A DNA stretch of 64,000 nt from NCBI RefSeq assembly GCF_036541335.1, contig NZ_JAZHBO010000001.1, positions 682,001 through 746,000 of the forward strand, given 5' to 3'. This stretch comes from Aquilutibacter rugosus (lineage in GTDB: Bacteria > Pseudomonadota > Gammaproteobacteria > Xanthomonadales > Xanthomonadaceae). Positions 1-8,027 of this stretch are shown here, in pieces (position 1 is the first letter of the stretch; every line of letters starts with the position of its first letter). The position numbers and the translations under genes were made by a program. Below the pieces are notes generated by a model. That model searched no databases and was not told the origin of the DNA. It saw only the letters and a program-made list of their open reading frames with translations.

Positions 1-6
1 TATATA

Positions 7-801
7 GTGGTCAAGCCATTGCCCGGCCTGCGCCTGCAGGGTTTTAACAACCTCACCAAGGCGTTGTCGTTCAACATTTATGACGTGTGCTACGCCACGT
101 CCGAGGCCGAGCGCGGCCGCTATATCGAGTACATCGATGAGGTGTACAACGCCGACCGCCTGACCCAGATCCTGACCGATGTGGCCGAGATCATCGGCGC
201 CAACATCCTCAACATCGCGCGCCAGGACTACGATCCGCAGGGCGCCTCGGTCACGATCCTGATCTCCGAAGAACCCGTCATCGACAAAAAAGACGCGGGC
301 AAGGAAATCATTTCCGACGCCGTCGTGGCGCACATGGACAAGTCGCACATCACCGTGCACACCTATCCTGAGACGCACCCGGACAACGGCATCGCCACCT
401 TCCGTGCCGACATCGACGTCGCCACCTGCGGCGTCATCTCGCCGCTGAAGGCTCTGAACTACCTGATCGAATCGCTCGAATCCGACATCGTGGTCATGGA
501 CTACCGCGTCCGCGGCTTCACCCGTGACATCAAGGGCAAGAAGCACTACATCGATCACAAGATCAACTCGATCCAGGACTACCTGGCCAAGAACATCAAG
601 TCGCGCTACGAAATGCTCGACGTGAACGTCTACCAGGAAAACATCTTCCACACTAAGATGCACCTCAAGGACTTTGACCTCGACAACTATCTGTTCGAAG
701 AGAAGGCCCGCAATCTGTCGTTCAAGGAGCGGATGAAGATCGAAGCCCGCCTCAAGCGCGAGATCGAGGAGTTGTATCACGGACGGAATCTCGTCGACTG
801 A
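7..801 (+). CDS. speD: S-adenosylmethionine decarboxylase proenzyme (SpeD)
   Basis: Makes decarboxylated S-adenosylmethionine, the aminopropyl donor for spermidine synthesis. At 264 residues it has the length of the enterobacterial class 1A enzyme. The proenzyme self-cleavage site is visible as K112-S113 in DKSHITVHTYPE, with S113 becoming the pyruvoyl group, and the likely catalytic cysteine is C141 in IDVATCGVISP. The GTG start at 7 gives an N-terminus of normal length ahead of the conserved FNNLTKALSF; the frame is open to the window edge, so an earlier start cannot be formally excluded. Proximity to coq7 and rplM-rpsI is the order I know from Xanthomonadales. Two hairpins with T-runs follow the gene. 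Confidence 0.95.
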   Translation: MVKPLPGLRLQGFNNLTKALSFNIYDVCYATSEAERGRYIEYIDEVYNADRLTQILTDVAEIIGANILNIARQDYDPQGASVTILISEEPVIDKKDAGKEIISDAVVAHMDKSHITVHTYPETHPDNGIATFRADIDVATCGVISPLKALNYLIESLESDIVVMDYRVRGFTRDIKGKKHYIDHKINSIQDYLAKNIKSRYEMLDVNVYQENIFHTKMHLKDFDLDNYLFEEKARNLSFKERMKIEARLKREIEELYHGRNLVD

Positions 802-810
802 CGTCGACGA

Positions 811-838
811 AATCAAAAATCAAAAATCAAAAATCAAA
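811..838 (+). repeat. Tandem heptamer AATCAAA x4
   Basis: Four perfect tandem copies of AATCAAA lie between speD and its terminator, with a degenerate stretch of the same composition at 868-890. The reverse complement, TTTGATT x3, lies on the other side of the four-helix-bundle gene at 1418-1438, so the two arrays are inverted around that gene. Confidence 0.8.
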
Positions 839-844
839 AAAGTT

Positions 845-866
845 CGGCGCCTATGGCGCCGTTTTT
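845..866 (+). terminator. Rho-independent terminator after speD
   Basis: A perfect 7 bp stem CGGCGCC / GGCGCCG with a TAT loop is followed by five T residues. It sits 44 bases after the speD stop codon. Confidence 0.8.
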
Positions 867-892
867 AAATCAAAAAACAAAAATCAAAAAAG

Positions 893-920
893 CGGTGCCT
901 GAGAGGGTGCCGTTTTTTTT
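893..920 (+). terminator. Second hairpin with T8 run
   Basis: A 7 bp stem, CGGTGCC paired with GGTGCCG through two G-U wobbles, has a six-base loop and is followed by eight T residues. It is a tandem backup terminator for speD or part of the inserted element carrying the four-helix-bundle gene. Confidence 0.6.
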
Positions 921-1027
921 GAGTCCCAAAAAAGCGGTCGGTCGAGTCTGGTTCTTGGGGGATTTGCTTAATTGGCCGTACGGCGCTGTCCTAGTGACAG
1001 CTTTAGGCGGCTCCATGACGATGGGCC

Positions 1028-1408
1028 GTGGATTTTGAGAAAACGACAATCTGGACGCGTTCCGTTGATCTGGCGGATGAGTGCTATAGGCTTGTGTCGC
1101 GCTTACCGCCAAGCGAGCTCTATGTGCTCAACTCCCAGATCCGGCGCGCTGCGAATTCGGTGTATGCCAACTTTGCAGAAGGCTGGTCGCGTGAATCAGT
1201 TCGCGAGAGCATCCATTTCATTTCGATGTCCCGCGGATCGTTGTCGGAACTGAAGGCGCACCTGCTGTTCTGTGAGAGACGCCACTGGTTTACAGGGGCA
1301 GACCTAATGGCGATGCATCAGGAAATTGACGAATTGCGCCGCATTCTGGCGGCCGTTCGGCTCAAGCTCCTAAAGCGTCTCGAATCCGAGAATCCCCAAC
1401 GCGACTGA
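1028..1408 (+). CDS. Four-helix-bundle protein, S23/IVS-like family
   Basis: A 126-residue, almost entirely helical protein of the small family first met as proteins encoded in 23S rRNA intervening sequences (the family that also includes Avd of diversity-generating retroelements). Seen: the N-terminal FEKTTIWTRSVDLADECY, the central QIRRAANSVYANFAEGW and the SLSELKAHLLFCER helix, all characteristic. The start is GTG at 1028; the upstream ATGs are out of frame and no good ribosome site is visible. It is not inside an rRNA gene and no reverse transcriptase is nearby. It sits alone between the 3' ends of speD and coq7, bracketed by inverted heptamer arrays (811-838 and 1418-1438), which suggests insertion as a cassette. 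Its cellular role is unknown to me. Confidence 0.85.
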   Translation: MDFEKTTIWTRSVDLADECYRLVSRLPPSELYVLNSQIRRAANSVYANFAEGWSRESVRESIHFISMSRGSLSELKAHLLFCERRHWFTGADLMAMHQEIDELRRILAAVRLKLLKRLESENPQRD

Positions 1409-1417
1409 GAAACCTTT

Positions 1418-1438
1418 TTTGATTTTTGATTTTTGATT
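1418..1438 (+). repeat. Tandem heptamer TTTGATT x3
   Basis: Three perfect copies of TTTGATT, the reverse complement of the AATCAAA units at 811-838. They lie 9 bases after the four-helix-bundle stop and just before the coq7 stop codon. Confidence 0.8.
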
Positions 1439-1444
1439 TGTGGG

Positions 1445-2098
1445 TTAAACGCGGTACGCGACCAGCTTCATTATTTTGCTGGCCAATGCCATGACCCTGG
1501 TCACCGGTTCCGGCAGCTGCCTGGCCCCGGCCAGCTGCGCTTCAGCGCCGTGGCGTGCTTCGTCGGTTTTCATTTGCGAGAGGATGGCGCGGGAGCGGTC
1601 GTCACCGGGGGGGAGGGTGGTCAGGTGCTCGGCGAGGTGGGCTTCGACTTGGCGCTCGGTTTCGACGACGAAGCCGAGGTTGTAGCCGTCGCCGCGCAGG
1701 CCGGCGAGGGTGCCGATGGCGAACGATCCGGCGTACCAGAGCGGGTTGAAGATCGAGGGGCGGGCGTCGAGCTCGCGCAGGCGGTCGGCGCACCAGGCCA
1801 GGTGGTCGGTTTCTTCGGCGGCGGCGTGGAGCAGGTGCTCGCGGGTGCGGTCGTCGCGGGCGACGGCGGCTTGGCCGCAATAGAGGGCTTGGGCGCAGAC
1901 TTCGCCGACGTGGTTGATGCGCATCAGACCGGCGGCGTGGCGTTGCTGGGCCGGGTCGAGTTCGGCGGCGGGGGTGTCTTCGGCAGGGTTGTTGCGCTGC
2001 GCAAGGGGGGTGCCGGCGACGGTGGAGAGGGCGCGCTCGGCCTCAATCAGGAGGCGGTCCAGGGGGCTGTAATGGCGGGGCGAGATGGGCTGCGTCAT
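1445..2098 (-). CDS. coq7: 2-polyprenyl-3-methyl-6-methoxy-1,4-benzoquinone 5-hydroxylase (Coq7)
   Basis: A membrane-associated diiron monooxygenase that hydroxylates demethoxyubiquinone in the last part of ubiquinone synthesis. The 217 residues carry the ferritin-like carboxylate/histidine ligands: E66 in INHVGEV, E96 and H99 in EETDH, E148, and E180/H183 in DEARH. The frame stays open far upstream, but the ATG at 2098 gives the usual length and everything before it would overlap rplM and its leader. A TACAAT box (2105-2110 on this strand) sits very close to the start, so the leader would be short. It is transcribed towards the four-helix-bundle gene, with no convincing terminator of its own. 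Confidence 0.93.
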   Translation of the reverse strand: MTQPISPRHYSPLDRLLIEAERALSTVAGTPLAQRNNPAEDTPAAELDPAQQRHAAGLMRINHVGEVCAQALYCGQAAVARDDRTREHLLHAAAEETDHLAWCADRLRELDARPSIFNPLWYAGSFAIGTLAGLRGDGYNLGFVVETERQVEAHLAEHLTTLPPGDDRSRAILSQMKTDEARHGAEAQLAGARQLPEPVTRVMALASKIMKLVAYRV

Positions 2099-2162
2099 GC
2101 CGATATTGTAGGGCCTGCGCCGCGACGGGTGCGGACGCTGGCGTTGTTGGCCCTTGCGATGC

Positions 2163-2191
2163 TTGCACGGCCCCGAAAAGTGCGCTATGAT
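2163..2191 (+). promoter_or_regulatory. Sigma70-type promoter of rplM-rpsI
   Basis: The -35 box TTGCAC (2163-2168) and -10 box TATGAT (2186-2191) are separated by exactly 17 bases. Transcription would start near 2198, giving a leader of about 125 nt before rplM. Confidence 0.75.
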
Positions 2192-2197
2192 CGTCAA

Positions 2198-2324
2198 CCT
2201 TTCCCGATGATTTTGCACGGTGGCTACCGCCGCCAGCGGGATAACTTTGTTGAACGCGCAGGCAACCGCAATGCGGAAACCGGCCCGTTTTTTTGATTTT
2301 GAACTTATTTTTATTGGTATCCGC
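2198..2324 (+). promoter_or_regulatory. rplM 5' leader, possible autoregulatory target
   Basis: About 127 nt lie between the predicted start site and the rplM ATG. They include a small hairpin CCGC-AAT-GCGG (2269-2279) and a T-rich stretch near 2288-2317. In E. coli the rplM-rpsI leader is known to be bound by L13; whether this leader acts the same way is inference from position only. Confidence 0.35.
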
Positions 2325-2753
2325 ATGAAAACTTTCAGCGCCAAGAACGAGACCGTCCAGCGCGACTGGTACGTGGTTGACGCGACGGACAAGACCCTGG
2401 GCCGTCTGAGCACGGAACTGGCGCGTCGTCTGCGCGGCAAGCACAAGCCGGTGTACACACCGCACGTTGACACCGGCGACTATCTGGTCGTCATCAACGC
2501 AGAAAAAATCGCCGTCACGGGCAACAAGCTCAAGGACAAGAAGTACCACCGCTTCACCGGCTATATCGGTAACCTCAAGACCGAATCGCTGGAACAAGCG
2601 CTGGAACGTCACCCGGAGCGCGTGATCGAAACCGCCGTCAAGGGCATGCTGCCCAAGAATCCGCTGGGCCGTGCAATGTACCGCAAGCTCAAGGTGTATG
2701 CCGGTTCCGAACATCCGCACACTGCGCAACAGCCGCAAGTGCTCGACATCTAA
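2325..2753 (+). CDS. rplM: 50S ribosomal protein L13
   Basis: A 142-residue large-subunit protein, the same length as in E. coli. It begins MKTFSAKNETVQRDWYVVDA and contains the conserved KTLGRLSTELA, the DTGDYLVVINAEKI block and the MLPKNPLGRAMYRKLKVY block. The frame extends upstream to 2220, but the ATG at 2325 is the conserved start and lies after the promoter at 2163-2191. rpsI follows after 12 bases and shares the transcript. Confidence 0.98.
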   Translation: MKTFSAKNETVQRDWYVVDATDKTLGRLSTELARRLRGKHKPVYTPHVDTGDYLVVINAEKIAVTGNKLKDKKYHRFTGYIGNLKTESLEQALERHPERVIETAVKGMLPKNPLGRAMYRKLKVYAGSEHPHTAQQPQVLDI

Positions 2754-2765
2754 GGTTCTACAGTT

Positions 2766-3158
2766 ATGGCAATCACGCAAAACTACGGCACCGGCCGTCG
2801 CAAGTCCTCTACCGCCCGCGTGTTCCTGCGCAAGGGTTCGGGCAAGATCACCGTCAACGGTCGTCCGTTGGATGAGTTCTTCGGCCGCGAAACCGCTCGC
2901 ATGATCGTGCGTCAACCGCTCGAGCTGACCAAGAACAGCGAAAGCTTCGACATCCTGGCTACGGCTGCGGGTGGCGGCACCACCGGTCAAGCCGGCGCTA
3001 TCCGTCTGGGTATCGCTCGCGCACTGGTCGAGTACGACGAAACCCTGAAGTCCGAACTCCGCAAGGCCGGCTTCATGACTCGCGATGCTCGTGAAGTCGA
3101 ACGTAAAAAGGTCGGTCTGCACAAGGCCCGCCGCGCTACGCAGTTCTCGAAGCGCTAA
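2766..3158 (+). CDS. rpsI: 30S ribosomal protein S9
   Basis: A 130-residue small-subunit protein, usual bacterial length. Seen: GTGRRKSSTARVFLRKGSG at the N-terminus, the GGGTTGQAGAIRLGIARAL core, and the basic C-terminal tail ending in SKR, which reaches the ribosomal P site in this family. It is the second gene of the rplM-rpsI operon and is followed by a strong terminator. Confidence 0.98.
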   Translation: MAITQNYGTGRRKSSTARVFLRKGSGKITVNGRPLDEFFGRETARMIVRQPLELTKNSESFDILATAAGGGTTGQAGAIRLGIARALVEYDETLKSELRKAGFMTRDAREVERKKVGLHKARRATQFSKR

Positions 3159-3205
3159 TTGCCCAGGGCGGCTTCCCCGCCGCCCGAGCCAGCAGCTCGA
3201 ACTGG

Positions 3206-3236
3206 AAAATCCCGCCATACCGGCGGGATTTTTTTT
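3206..3236 (+). terminator. Rho-independent terminator of rplM-rpsI
   Basis: The perfect 11 bp stem AAAATCCCGCC / GGCGGGATTTT (3206-3216 and 3222-3232) has a five-base loop and runs into a stretch of T residues. Confidence 0.95.
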
Positions 3237-3298
3237 GCCCGTAACAAGCTGTGGCTATACTTTGTCCTTTGAACTTATTCTCAGATGGAGCGGTGCCC

Positions 3299-3976
3299 GT
3301 GGTTGAAGTGATGTCCCAGTGGATGCGGACCGCAAAGGTTGAAACTGCCAAATACATCAAGCGCAAAATGGCGGCGAACGAAGGCGTCTCCGGGCGGCGC
3401 GTACCGTTTATGGAGCCGGCGGGTTTACGCGCGCTGCGCGATCAGCTCCGTTCCGCGACCTGTTTTCTCGAATACGGCGCGGGTGGCAGCACTCTCTTCT
3501 CTATGGAGATGGGCGTGCCTTCGACGGTTTCCGTTGAATCCGATGCCGCGTTCCTTGCCATGATCGAAGGCGAGATCGCCGACCTGCGTTCGCCGGCGGT
3601 GGCGTGGTCCGGCCTGCACGCCGACATTGGCCCGACCCGCAAATGGGGCTATCCCGTTGGCGACGCCACGGCCGCGATGGGTCTGACCTACGCGCTGATT
3701 CCGTGGCAGACCGAACTGCTGAGTTCGCCCGATGTGGTGCTCGTCGACGGCCGTTTCCGCGCTGCCTGCTGTCTGGCCACCACGTTGCATGCCAAGCCCG
3801 GCACCCGCATTCTGTTCGATGACTATGCGGCCCGCCCGTATTACACCGTAGTAGAGGCGCATCTCGGCGCGCCGACCATGTTCGATTCGCTGGCGCTGTT
3901 TACCGTGCCGGCGTCGGCCATCGATCGTGTGCGACTGGAGCGTGACCTGGCAGAATTTGCCGCGGATGCGCGATAA
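3299..3976 (+). CDS. Putative class I SAM-dependent methyltransferase-like protein
   Basis: A protein of about 225 residues with the look of a Rossmann methyltransferase: a glycine-rich FLEYGAGGSTLF motif followed by an acidic strand end VSVESD, and later VVLVDGRF and ILFDDY, which could be motifs II-IV. Substrate unknown. The frame opens at GTG 3251, but a TATACT -10-like box (3256-3261) and a GGAG ribosome site (3287-3290) favour GTG 3299; GTG 3293 and ATG 3311 are alternatives. The gene stands alone between the rpsI terminator and the convergent cysNC. A merely structural relative of methyltransferases is possible. Confidence 0.6.
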   Translation: MVEVMSQWMRTAKVETAKYIKRKMAANEGVSGRRVPFMEPAGLRALRDQLRSATCFLEYGAGGSTLFSMEMGVPSTVSVESDAAFLAMIEGEIADLRSPAVAWSGLHADIGPTRKWGYPVGDATAAMGLTYALIPWQTELLSSPDVVLVDGRFRAACCLATTLHAKPGTRILFDDYAARPYYTVVEAHLGAPTMFDSLALFTVPASAIDRVRLERDLAEFAADAR

Positions 3977-3992
3977 AAAGGGCGCGGCGACT

Positions 3993-5897
3993 TTAGGCGT
4001 CTGAGTCCGGAGCCAAGCAGCGAGAGACGACTTGGTCGGCCAGCTCCTCAGCCGAGGCCGTGGCGGTGGCCAAGGTCAGCTCGGGCGATTCGGGTGGCTC
4101 GTACGGCGAATCGATACCGGTGAAGTTCTTGAGTTGGCCGGCTCGGGCCTTGGCGTAGAGGCCTTTGACGTCGCGTGATTCCGCCAGTTCCAGCGAGGTG
4201 TCAACGAACGCTTCGATGAATTCGCCGTCGGGAAAAAGGCGACGTGCCATTTCGCGATCGGAACGGAAGGGCGAGATGAAGCTGACCAGCACGATCAGGC
4301 CGGCATCGGTCATGAGCTTGGCGACCTCGGCGACGCGACGAATGTTCTCGACGCGATCTTCGTCGGAGAAGCCCAGATCCTTGCTCAGACCATGGCGGAT
4401 GTTGTCGCCGTCGAGAATGTAGGTGTGATGGCCCAGAGCTAGCAGCTTGCGTTCCACCAGGTTGGCGATCGTGGATTTGCCCGAGCCGGAGAGGCCCGTA
4501 AACCAGATGCACTTTGGCGTCTGCTGCTTAATGTTGGCGCGCGCCTGCTTGTCGATATCGAGCGCCTGCCAATGCAGATTGGCCGAACGGCGCAAGGCAA
4601 AACGAATCATGCCGGCAGCGGCGGTTGAGTACGTCTGACGATCGATCAGTACGAACGAACCCAGCTCCCGCAGTTGCTCATAGGTCTCGAACGGAATGGC
4701 GCGGTCGAGGTAGAGATTGCAGAAACCGATTTCGTTGAGCTCGAGCCGCTTGGCTGCGATGTATTCTTGCGTGTTGATGTCGACGCGGTGCTTGATCTCC
4801 GTCACCTGTGCCGCAACGGTGCGTGCGCCGATTTGCAGCCAGTAGCTGCGACCCGGCAGCAGGGGCTGCTCATCCATCCAAACGATATGTGCAGCGAACT
4901 GATCCGCGATTTCGCATGGCGAATCGGCTGCGACCAATACATCGCCGCGGCTGACATCGACTTCGTTGGCCAAAGTCACAGTGATGGCTTGGCCGTGTGA
5001 GGCCCGGTCCAGATCACCTGAGGGACCAATCACGCGTGCAATGGAACTGACTGTGCCGGCGGGCAGGACGCGGACCGAATCGCCTTCGTGCAGTTTGCCG
5101 CCGCCTAGCAAGGTGCCTGCGTAGCCGCGGAAATCGGAGCTCGGACGGTTGACGTATTGCACCGGCAGGCGCCATGCGCGTTGACTGTCGGGAGCCTCGA
5201 GATCCGGCAACTGATGCAGCAGCTCCAGTAGAGCGGGGCCCTTGTACCAGGGCATGCGGTCGGACAAGGCGGTCAGATTATCGCCTTGCAGTGCCGAGAT
5301 CGGCACCGACCAGATTTGCTTGAGGCCCAACGAGGAGGCCAGTTTGCTGAATTCGCCTTCGATTTCTACGAACCGCTCGTGCGAGTACGAAGCCAGGTCC
5401 ATCTTGTTGACGGCGAGAATCACATGGCGCACGCCTAGCAACGACAGCAAGTATGCATGGCGTCGTGTCTGCAGCAGAAGGCCCTTGGTGACATCGACGA
5501 GCACAATGGCGGCATCCGCTGTAGAAGCGCCGGTCACCATGTTGCGGGTGTACTGCTCGTGGCCAGGGCAATCGGCCACGATGAACTTGCGGGTCGGTGT
5601 CTCAAAGTAGCGGTAGGCGACATCGATCGTGATGCCCTGTTCGCGCTCGGCCTCCAGGCCATCCATCAGCAACGCAAAATCCAGGCCTTCGCCCTGGGTA
5701 CCGTGTTTGCGGCTATCGGATTCCAGGGCGGTCAGCTGATCGGTCAGCAGGCCTTGGCTCTCATAAATCAGTCGGCCAATTAAGGTGCTCTTGCCGTCAT
5801 CTACGCTGCCGCAGGTGATAAACCGCAGCAATGACTTGGTTTCTGCCGATTGCAGCAGGACTTGGGCCGCACTCGGCCGAGTATCCACGGAGGCCAT
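3993..5897 (-). CDS. cysNC: Bifunctional sulfate adenylyltransferase subunit 1 / APS kinase (CysNC)
   Basis: A fusion of the regulatory GTPase subunit of ATP sulfurylase with APS kinase; it makes APS and then PAPS for sulfate assimilation or sulfation. In the 634 residues the CysN part (about 1-440) shows G1 GSVDDGKST at 30-38, DCPGH at 109-113 and NKMD at 164-167. The CysC part (about 455-634) shows a P-loop GLSGSGKST at 468-476 and DGDNIRHGL near 496. The start overlaps the cysD stop (ATGA), so the two are translationally coupled. The fused form is the one usual in Xanthomonas. Confidence 0.96.
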   Translation of the reverse strand: MASVDTRPSAAQVLLQSAETKSLLRFITCGSVDDGKSTLIGRLIYESQGLLTDQLTALESDSRKHGTQGEGLDFALLMDGLEAEREQGITIDVAYRYFETPTRKFIVADCPGHEQYTRNMVTGASTADAAIVLVDVTKGLLLQTRRHAYLLSLLGVRHVILAVNKMDLASYSHERFVEIEGEFSKLASSLGLKQIWSVPISALQGDNLTALSDRMPWYKGPALLELLHQLPDLEAPDSQRAWRLPVQYVNRPSSDFRGYAGTLLGGGKLHEGDSVRVLPAGTVSSIARVIGPSGDLDRASHGQAITVTLANEVDVSRGDVLVAADSPCEIADQFAAHIVWMDEQPLLPGRSYWLQIGARTVAAQVTEIKHRVDINTQEYIAAKRLELNEIGFCNLYLDRAIPFETYEQLRELGSFVLIDRQTYSTAAAGMIRFALRRSANLHWQALDIDKQARANIKQQTPKCIWFTGLSGSGKSTIANLVERKLLALGHHTYILDGDNIRHGLSKDLGFSDEDRVENIRRVAEVAKLMTDAGLIVLVSFISPFRSDREMARRLFPDGEFIEAFVDTSLELAESRDVKGLYAKARAGQLKNFTGIDSPYEPPESPELTLATATASAEELADQVVSRCLAPDSDA

Positions 5898-6820
5898 CAG
5901 AAGTAGCCCTCATGCTTTTTGCGCTCCATCGAGGCTCCGCCATCGCGATCGATCACTCGACCTTGGCGCTCCGAGGTGCGGGATGCGGCGAGCTCTTCGA
6001 TCACGCTTTGGAGCGTGTCTGCAGTCGACTCCACGGCGCCCGTTAACGGATAACAGCCCAAGGTGCGGAATCGAACGCGGCGCATTTGCGGTTGTTCGTT
6101 CGGCTCCAGTGGCAGGCGATCATCATCGACCATGATTAGTGCGCCATCGCGCTCCACAATCGGACGTTCCTGCGCAAGGTAGAGTGAGGGCACCGGAATC
6201 TCTTCGCGGTAGATGTACAGCCAGATGTCCATCTCGGTCCAGTTGCTCAACGGAAAGACTCGAACCGATTCGCCGCGATGGATGCGGGTGTTGTAGAGGT
6301 TCCAGAGTTCGGGCCGTTGGGCCTTGGGATCCCAGCGATGCTGCGCGTTGCGGAAGCTGAAGATGCGTTCTTTGGCGCGCGACTTTTCTTCGTCGCGTCG
6401 GGCGCCGCCGATGGCCGCGTCAAACCGGTAATGGTCCAAGGCCTGGCGCAGGCCCTGCGTCTTCATGATGTCGGTGTGTACTGCTGAGCCGTGCGTGATC
6501 GGGCCTACACCCTGCGCAATGCCTTCGGGATTGGTCCAGACCAGAAGATCGAGACCGGTCTCTGCGACGCGGCGGTCACGAAACTCGATCATTTCCCGGA
6601 ACTTCCAGCCCGTGTCGACGTGCAACAGGCGGATCGGGGCTTTGGCCGGATAGAACGCCTTCTGCAATAAATGCAGCAATACCGAACTGTCCTTGCCGAT
6701 CGAATACAGCAGCACCGGATTCTCAAATGCGGCCGCGACCTCCCGAATAATGTGCAGGCTTTCGGCCTCCAGCTTGTCGAGGTGAGATGGATGTTCGGCG
6801 AGGGGAGAGCTTGAAGGCAA
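5897..6820 (-). CDS. cysD: Sulfate adenylyltransferase subunit 2 (CysD)
   Basis: The catalytic ATP sulfurylase subunit, forming APS from sulfate and ATP with CysN. Seen: the conserved SHLDKLEAESLHIIREV near the N-terminus, the PP-loop YSIGKDSSVLLHL, DTGWKFREMIEFRD and the C-terminal KHEGYF. The frame opens at GTG 6910, but that would overlap the divergent maiA start and leave no promoter. TTG at 6820 gives about 307 residues, close to the family length, although no good ribosome site is visible; a TAATAC box just upstream suggests a very short leader. Start confidence is moderate, identity high. Confidence 0.93.
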   Translation of the reverse strand: MPSSSPLAEHPSHLDKLEAESLHIIREVAAAFENPVLLYSIGKDSSVLLHLLQKAFYPAKAPIRLLHVDTGWKFREMIEFRDRRVAETGLDLLVWTNPEGIAQGVGPITHGSAVHTDIMKTQGLRQALDHYRFDAAIGGARRDEEKSRAKERIFSFRNAQHRWDPKAQRPELWNLYNTRIHRGESVRVFPLSNWTEMDIWLYIYREEIPVPSLYLAQERPIVERDGALIMVDDDRLPLEPNEQPQMRRVRFRTLGCYPLTGAVESTADTLQSVIEELAASRTSERQGRVIDRDGGASMERKKHEGYF

Positions 6821-6902
6821 GGCGGCGTCGGCGTGCGAAGTATTAGACTTATGGTACCTGTCGAAGCCACTCCATGTGAACGCCGACGCTACTTGCAGAC
6901 TT

Positions 6903-7553
6903 ATGAGCACTTTTAATTCCGAACTTCGCCTGCATGGCTACTGGCGCAGCAGCGCCACCTATCGCGTGCGTATTGCGCTGAATCTGAAAGGACTGGATTA
7001 CGAGTACGTGCCGGTGCATTTGGTTAAAGATGGCGGGCAACAGCACTCGGCCGCATACCGCGAGATGAATCCGCAGGAACTGGTGCCGACGCTGGAGCAT
7101 CAGGGACATCGGCTCACGCAGTCGCTGGCAATCATGGAGTACCTTGACGAAGCGTTTGCGAGCACGCCGGCGTTGCTGCCCGAGTCCTATGCGGAGCGGG
7201 CGGCGGTGAGAGCCTTCGCCCAGGCGATTGCCTGCGAGATTGCACCGCTGGGAAATTTGCGGGTAATGCAGTATCTCAAGCGTCACGACATGGATGCGGA
7301 GGCCTGGTCGCGACATTGGATGACGACCACGTTTGACGCGCTGGAGCCGATGGTGTTTGCGGGTGGGGCGGCCTTTGCGATGGGTGAAGAGGTGACGATG
7401 GCCGATTGCGTGCTGGTGGCGCAGATGTATAACGCGCGGCGATTTGGCGTGGATCTCGACAAGTATCCGGCGCTGGTGGCTGTCGATGCGCGGTGTCGGG
7501 AGTTGGAGGCATTTATGCGTGCGGCGCCGGAGCAGCAACCGGACGCGGCGTAA
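6903..7553 (+). CDS. maiA: Maleylacetoacetate isomerase / zeta-class glutathione S-transferase
   Basis: A 216-residue glutathione-dependent enzyme expected to isomerise maleylacetoacetate to fumarylacetoacetate in tyrosine/homogentisate breakdown. The zeta-class signature SSATYRVRIALNLKGLDYEY is at residues 16-35, followed by the N-terminal thioredoxin-like part with NPQELVPTLEH and the helical C-terminal domain. In place of the common SSCSYR the enzyme has SSATYR, so the motif cysteine is absent while the serine pair is kept. ATG 6903 is used rather than the upstream 6876 because it gives the usual N-terminus. No other tyrosine catabolic gene is nearby. Confidence 0.85.
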   Translation: MSTFNSELRLHGYWRSSATYRVRIALNLKGLDYEYVPVHLVKDGGQQHSAAYREMNPQELVPTLEHQGHRLTQSLAIMEYLDEAFASTPALLPESYAERAAVRAFAQAIACEIAPLGNLRVMQYLKRHDMDAEAWSRHWMTTTFDALEPMVFAGGAAFAMGEEVTMADCVLVAQMYNARRFGVDLDKYPALVAVDARCRELEAFMRAAPEQQPDAA

Positions 7554-7652
7554 CGGACTGGCCGAGTGTGTCGGGAATTGTTGTGTGCGGTTCAGGTTGG
7601 CAAAAACTTTGAATTACTATTTGTAGAAGTGATTCAACGACCTTTGGACCTC

Positions 7653-8027
7653 ATGAAATTTCGGAATGTTCTGACGATTGGCGCACTGATGGCAGCCACT
7701 GCGACACTGGCCGGTTGCGCGACCTTGCCGCCTCCAACGGCTGAGCTCGAGGCCGCTAAAGTGGCAGTTCAGCGCGCGCAGGATTTGAATGCATCCCAGT
7801 TCGCGCCTCAGTCCCTTTCGGCGGCGCAGTCGTATCTGCAGCAGGCCAATGCCGCCCTGGACAAGGGCAATGAGAGCGATGCGCGTCCGTTGCTGGAGCG
7901 TGCCGCTGCCGTTGGCGACTTGGCCACGGTGCAGGCGCAGGCTGCGGTCAAGGTGAATGACGCGAAGGCTCGGCAGGCCCAGGTCCATGAATTGCGGGCC
8001 AAGATTGAACAAGGGGGTGCGCAATGA
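7653..8027 (+). CDS. DUF4398-type lipoprotein
   Basis: A 124-residue lipoprotein: the signal peptide MKFRNVLTIGALMAATATLAG ends in lipobox LAGC at C22. The mature part is helical, with ELEAAKVAVQRAQ and FAPQSLSAAQSYLQQANAAL, matching the DUF4398 pattern of small envelope lipoproteins. Its stop overlaps the start of the OmpA-family gene (ATGA), a pairing seen often in proteobacteria, so the two probably act together at the outer membrane/peptidoglycan. ATG 7653 is chosen because it begins the signal peptide; upstream residues would destroy it. Confidence 0.8.
   Translation: MKFRNVLTIGALMAATATLAGCATLPPPTAELEAAKVAVQRAQDLNASQFAPQSLSAAQSYLQQANAALDKGNESDARPLLERAAAVGDLATVQAQAAVKVNDAKARQAQVHELRAKIEQGGAQ

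Noticed and set aside
1028..1408. rRNA intervening sequence or diversity-generating retroelement
   Set aside because: No rRNA sequence, reverse transcriptase or template/variable repeat was seen around the four-helix-bundle gene.
2099..2473. N-terminal extension of Coq7 by 125 residues
   Set aside because: The extension would overlap rplM and its promoter and has no similarity to Coq7; ATG 2098 gives the usual length.
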